Of a stretch of 64,000 nt of DNA, positions 60,853-64,000 are shown one piece after another. This DNA comes from JAJPKK01 sp963747835. Its GTDB lineage: Bacteria; Pseudomonadota; Alphaproteobacteria; Rhizobiales; Xanthobacteraceae. The DNA lies in assembly GCA_963747835.1 (NCBI GenBank), contig CAVVGO010000006.1, positions 620,001 to 684,000 of the forward strand. The letters run 5' to 3'. Within the stretch, counting starts at the first letter, position 1, and every line of letters starts with the position of its first letter. The notes below the pieces were generated by a model. That model saw only the letters and a list, made by a program, of their open reading frames with translations, made no database searches and was not told the DNA's origin. The translations under genes were made by a program, and so were the position numbers.

Positions 60853-62187
60853 ATGTCGCAGGCCGTGATCGCCGCAGAGGCGCCCTGGTATCGCTCGCTC
60901 AACCGCAGCCAGTGGAACACCCTGATCGCCTCCAACCTGGGCTGGATGTTCGACGGCTACGAGACTTTCGCGCTGGTCATGTCGGTCGGCGCGGCGCTGC
61001 GGCAACTCCTCGATCCTTCGCAATACGGCCAAATTCCCATCTATGCCGGCACCCTCATCGCGGTGACGCTGCTCGGCTGGGGCATCGGCGGCCTCGTTGG
61101 CGGGGTGCTGACCGATTATCTCGGCCGCAAGCGCACCATGATGCTGGCCATCATTTCGTATTCGGTGATGACCGGCCTCAGCGCGTTCGCCTGGGACTGG
61201 ATGTCGTTTGCGGTGCTGCGGTTCATGGTCGGCCTTGCGATCGGGTCCGAATGGGTGACCGGCGCATCGATCGTCGCCGAACTGTGGCCCGACAAGGTTC
61301 GCGGCCGCGGCGTCGGCTTGATGCAATGCGGACTCGGCATCGGCTTCTTTCTCGCCTCCTTCGCGTGGCTGTTCATCGGCGCCCTCGGCCCCAGCTCATG
61401 GCGCTATATGTTTTTGATCGGCGTGCTGCCGGCCCTTCTGACAGTGTGGGTGCGCCGCTCGATTCCGGAATCCGAGCGCTGGGAGCGAGTCAACGATCAG
61501 CGACAGGCGGCTATCGAACGCCAGCGCAGAGGCGCCGCGCTGGGCGCGCAGGACGCAGCGCTCGCGCGCTTCACGGTGGCCGACCTGTTCGTCGAGCCGG
61601 AGACCCGCCGTCGCGTCCTTCTCGGCCTCGTGATGTCGTTTGCCACGACGCTGGCGTTCTGGGGCATCGGCGCCTGGATCCCGCCCTATATGGCGGCCGT
61701 CGCCGCCAAGGCCGGTCTCAACGGCCAGGAATGGGCGAGCTATGGCGGCATGGCGCTCAACGGCACCGCGGTGTTCGGCTATGCGGGCTTCGGCTTTCTG
61801 GCCGACGCCTATGGCCGCAAGCCGGTGACGGTGTTCTATGTGGCGGCCGCATTCCTGAGCGTGCCGCTGCTGTTCTTCTGGGCGCAAAATCTCACCGTCA
61901 TCCTGGTCTGCGCGGCCCTGTGCGGCGCCTTCGTGTCGGGGCAATACACTTGGATGGCGGCGTGGCTGCCGGAACTGTTTCCAACCCGGATGCGGGCAAC
62001 CGCCGCCGGCTTCATATTCAACACCCCGCGGCTCGTCGCATGGCTCGGCCCGATCCTGTCGGGGTGGCTGACCACCCAGGCGGGCGGCCTGAGTCAAGCC
62101 GCCATGATGATCGCGCTGATCTATATTCCCAGCATCGCGGCGGCGCTATTCCTGCCGGAGACGAACGGCAAGGGCTTGCCGGCGTAA
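60853..62187 (+). CDS. MFS transporter (aromatic acid / sialate symporter-like)
   Basis: A 444-aa twelve-helix transporter. The first-helix signature WMFDGYETFAL has the acidic residue typical of the SHS/AAHS families. The loop-2/3 MFS motif is GVLTDYLGRKRTMM, repeated in the second half as GFLADAYGRKPVTV. GSEWVTGASIVAELWPDKVRGRGVG is also characteristic. It starts 16 bp after the [2Fe-2S] gene, so it probably imports the substrate of the hydroxylase. An aromatic or hydroxy acid is inferred. Confidence 0.9.
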   Translation: MSQAVIAAEAPWYRSLNRSQWNTLIASNLGWMFDGYETFALVMSVGAALRQLLDPSQYGQIPIYAGTLIAVTLLGWGIGGLVGGVLTDYLGRKRTMMLAIISYSVMTGLSAFAWDWMSFAVLRFMVGLAIGSEWVTGASIVAELWPDKVRGRGVGLMQCGLGIGFFLASFAWLFIGALGPSSWRYMFLIGVLPALLTVWVRRSIPESERWERVNDQRQAAIERQRRGAALGAQDAALARFTVADLFVEPETRRRVLLGLVMSFATTLAFWGIGAWIPPYMAAVAAKAGLNGQEWASYGGMALNGTAVFGYAGFGFLADAYGRKPVTVFYVAAAFLSVPLLFFWAQNLTVILVCAALCGAFVSGQYTWMAAWLPELFPTRMRATAAGFIFNTPRLVAWLGPILSGWLTTQAGGLSQAAMMIALIYIPSIAAALFLPETNGKGLPA

Positions 62188-62217
62188 CTCTTGTCCGTCC
62201 CCGCCGGCGGCCATTAG

Positions 62218-62252
62218 GTAGGGCGGATTGGCGCAGCGTAATCCGCCGCCCG
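62218..62252. repeat. GGCGGATTA intergenic repeat, short copy
   Basis: GTAGGGCGGATTGGCGCAGC followed by GTAATCCGCC is a shortened copy of the family at 34596, placed between the MFS and flavoprotein genes. Confidence 0.7.
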
Positions 62253-62279
62253 GCGAACAGGCGATAACAAGAGGCGTCG

Positions 62280-63977
62280 ATGACTGAGGCCATGCATGTC
62301 GAAACCGACGTGCTCGTGATCGGAGCGGGCGGCGCCGGCATGTATGCGGCGATCGAGGCCGCTCGGGCTGGCGCCCAGGTGCTGCTGGCGGACCGCAGCC
62401 TGATCGGGCGCGGCGGCGCCACCGTGATGGCGCAGATGACGGTTGCGGTCGCGCTCGGGTCCGAGCGGCCGGACCACTGGACGCATCATCTCCACGACAC
62501 GCTCGAAGCCGGCCGCGGCCTGTGCGACGAGAGCCTGTCGCGGCTGTTGTGCGAACAGGGACCGGATTGCATCCGCCAGATGGATGAGTGGGGTGTCGGC
62601 TGGGCCCGCAAGGATGGCCGCATCACCGCCACCATGGCGCCCGGGCACGACCGGCCGCGCTGCGTCTATGTGGATTTCCTCAACACCGGACCCGCGGTAT
62701 CGAAGACGCTGCGCACCATCGTCAACAAGACCCCCGGCATCCGCAAAGCCGGCGACCTGTTCGTTATCGATCTGGTTCGCCAAGCGGGAGAGGTGGTGGG
62801 CGCGAGCGCGCTTCATCTCGCGAGCGGCGCGCCCGTCACCATCGCGGCCAAGGCCACCATCGTGGCGACCGGCGGATTGACGCGGCTCTACCGCCGCAAC
62901 AGCGCGTCCGCCAACATGGGCGGCGACGGTTACGCGCTGGCGATGCGCGCCGGCGCGCCTCTGATCGACATGGAGTTCGTCCAGTTCTTCCCGATCGGCC
63001 ACCTCGCGCCGCGGCTCATTGGCATGGATCCGATCATGTGGGACCCGTTCCGCTACAAGCTGGGCGGCCGATTGCTCAATGGGCTGCGCCAGGAATTCAC
63101 CTCGCGCTACGGCTCGAACGAAGACGGCGCCTATGTGCTGACCCGCGATCTGGCGACCTATGCCATCATCAAGGAGGCGGAAGCCGGCCGGGGTTCGCCT
63201 CACGGCGGCGCCTATCTGAGCTTCGAGCATTGCTCGGCGGCGGAACTGCACGCCGCGTTCGGACCGGTGATCGAGCGCCTGGCGAAGAACGAAATCAACC
63301 TCACCAAGATGGCGGTCGAAGTCGCGCCGATCGCGCATTACCACATGGGCGGCGTCGCAGCGGACGTGCGCATGGAGACTGAGATCCCCGGCCTGCTGGT
63401 GGCGGGCGAAGCCGTCGGCGGCGCCAACGGGGCGAACCGACTGTCCGGTAATGCCGTGACCGAGGCTCTGGTGTTCGGCCGCAGCGCCGGCCGCAGCGCC
63501 GCGGAGCGTGCCGCCACGATGACGGCGCAGCCGTTCCGGCCGCAGGCCGCCGCGGCGACGCTCGACCTAATCACGGCGGACGGCGTACCGGATGCCCCCA
63601 ACTCAGCCGACATGACCCTGCGCCTGCAATCCATCATGGCGGATGATGTCGGCCCGTTCCGCACGCGCGAAAAGCTTGAGCGGGCGATCGCAGGGATTGA
63701 AACTCTTGCCGGCGATCTGGGTGAGCATCCGTTCGGCGACGGAAAGCCATTCGACATGCGCCGCATCGACTGGTTCGACCTGCGCAACATGCTGCTCGTC
63801 GCCCGCACCGTGGCGCTTGCCGCGCTGCGGCGCACCGAGAGCCGCGGCGCTCACCAGCGCGAGGATTTTCCCGGGATGCTTCCGGAATGGCGCCTCAACC
63901 AGGTGGTGCGCTGGCACGACGGCCGCATCGATCTCGCCTCGGCGCGGCGTTCGCCCGCCATGGTGGCGGCGCAATGA
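62280..63977 (+). CDS. FAD-binding succinate dehydrogenase/fumarate reductase-type flavoprotein
   Basis: A 565-aa flavoprotein of the FrdA/SdhA/AprA superfamily. The dinucleotide motif VIGAGGAGMYAAIEAARAG lies at the start, the FAD-binding VATGGLTRLY in the middle, and YHMGGVAADVRMETEIPGLL plus GEAVGGANGANRLSGNA near the end. The latter carry the usual FAD/substrate residues. Many catabolic relatives reduce or dehydrogenate ring or enoate intermediates. Its stop overlaps a further ATG (63974), as in sdhA-sdhB pairs. Confidence 0.88.
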   Translation: MTEAMHVETDVLVIGAGGAGMYAAIEAARAGAQVLLADRSLIGRGGATVMAQMTVAVALGSERPDHWTHHLHDTLEAGRGLCDESLSRLLCEQGPDCIRQMDEWGVGWARKDGRITATMAPGHDRPRCVYVDFLNTGPAVSKTLRTIVNKTPGIRKAGDLFVIDLVRQAGEVVGASALHLASGAPVTIAAKATIVATGGLTRLYRRNSASANMGGDGYALAMRAGAPLIDMEFVQFFPIGHLAPRLIGMDPIMWDPFRYKLGGRLLNGLRQEFTSRYGSNEDGAYVLTRDLATYAIIKEAEAGRGSPHGGAYLSFEHCSAAELHAAFGPVIERLAKNEINLTKMAVEVAPIAHYHMGGVAADVRMETEIPGLLVAGEAVGGANGANRLSGNAVTEALVFGRSAGRSAAERAATMTAQPFRPQAAAATLDLITADGVPDAPNSADMTLRLQSIMADDVGPFRTREKLERAIAGIETLAGDLGEHPFGDGKPFDMRRIDWFDLRNMLLVARTVALAALRRTESRGAHQREDFPGMLPEWRLNQVVRWHDGRIDLASARRSPAMVAAQ

Positions 63978-64000
63978 CGGTCGCGCATCTCAAGGTGTGG
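63974..64000 (+). CDS. Start of a downstream gene, probably the Fe-S partner (partial)
   Basis: An ATG at 63974 overlaps the flavoprotein stop by ATGA and opens MTVAHLKVW before the window ends. Nine codons are too few to name it; the tight coupling after a FrdA-like gene suggests an SdhB/FrdB-type or ferredoxin partner. Confidence 0.55.

Noticed and set aside
1..64000. CRISPR array or rRNA genes
   Set aside because: No regularly spaced identical repeats of 24-40 bp with unique spacers and no rRNA-like sequence were found; repeats present are isolated palindromes.

Overview
The window looks like chromosomal DNA from a high-GC alphaproteobacterium of the Hyphomicrobiales, probably in the Bradyrhizobium / Rhodopseudomonas / Xanthobacteraceae area. 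This rests on gene content, not a search: Bug-type binding proteins, several molybdenum hydroxylases, many ATGA/GTGA start-stop overlaps, and short intergenic palindromes of the kind common in that group.

Layout. (1) 0-7.4 kb is accessory DNA: a DUF3489 gene cut by the window edge, a C-terminal AAA-ATPase remnant, a tRNA-Arg 3' fragment that looks like an integration scar, a decapitated TPR/ATPase regulator, a complete IS21-family element (istA/istB) without a target duplication, and a ParB-domain DNA methyltransferase whose C-terminus is completed by the IS. (2) 7.8-20.4 kb is a catabolic block. A minus-strand series of eight genes encodes an amidohydrolase, a solute-binding protein, a three-subunit molybdenum hydroxylase and a three-gene split nitrile hydratase / thiocyanate hydrolase (scnB-scnA-scnC order). 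It is flanked by genes for two NMT1/SsuA-type ABC importers. (3) 20.5-25.1 kb holds a TetR gene divergent from a PaoABC-like aldehyde oxidase operon, with a 17-bp palindrome between a predicted -35 and -10. (4) 25.4-28.1 kb has a metallo-beta-lactamase-fold hydrolase, AlkB and a second 2OG-Fe(II) oxygenase.

(5) 28.5-33.2 kb is a tightly coupled four-gene operon of membrane proteins: a 4-TM coiled-coil protein, a membrane-anchored protein with a vWA-like strand, a MotA/TolQ/ExbB-like protein with a long tail, and a MotB/OmpA-like protein. The last two resemble ZorA/ZorB of Zorya anti-phage defence, but no ZorC/ZorD/ZorE is present and the first two are unfamiliar. This is the best candidate for an undescribed system. 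(6) 33.4-48.2 kb is mixed metabolism and envelope: Rieske protein, RraA-type protein, Bug binding protein, SH3 protein, GST, a signal-peptide YqgE, CurA-like reductase, LLM flavoprotein and two alpha/beta hydrolases, punctuated by repeats. (7) 48.7-51.4 kb encodes hmgA-fahA, the end of tyrosine/homogentisate breakdown. (8) 51.4-55.6 kb encodes a large MscS-type channel and a DUF4403 protein. (9) 55.9-64 kb is another catabolic cluster: enol-lactonase-like hydrolase, coxG, a second CO-dehydrogenase-family hydroxylase, an MFS symporter, a FrdA-like flavoprotein and the start of its probable partner.

Four otherwise well-conserved genes (scnC-like, paoC-like, the 58-60 kb molybdenum subunit, the MscS channel) each carry one single-base frameshift. 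All are reported as broken, but assembly error is a live alternative.
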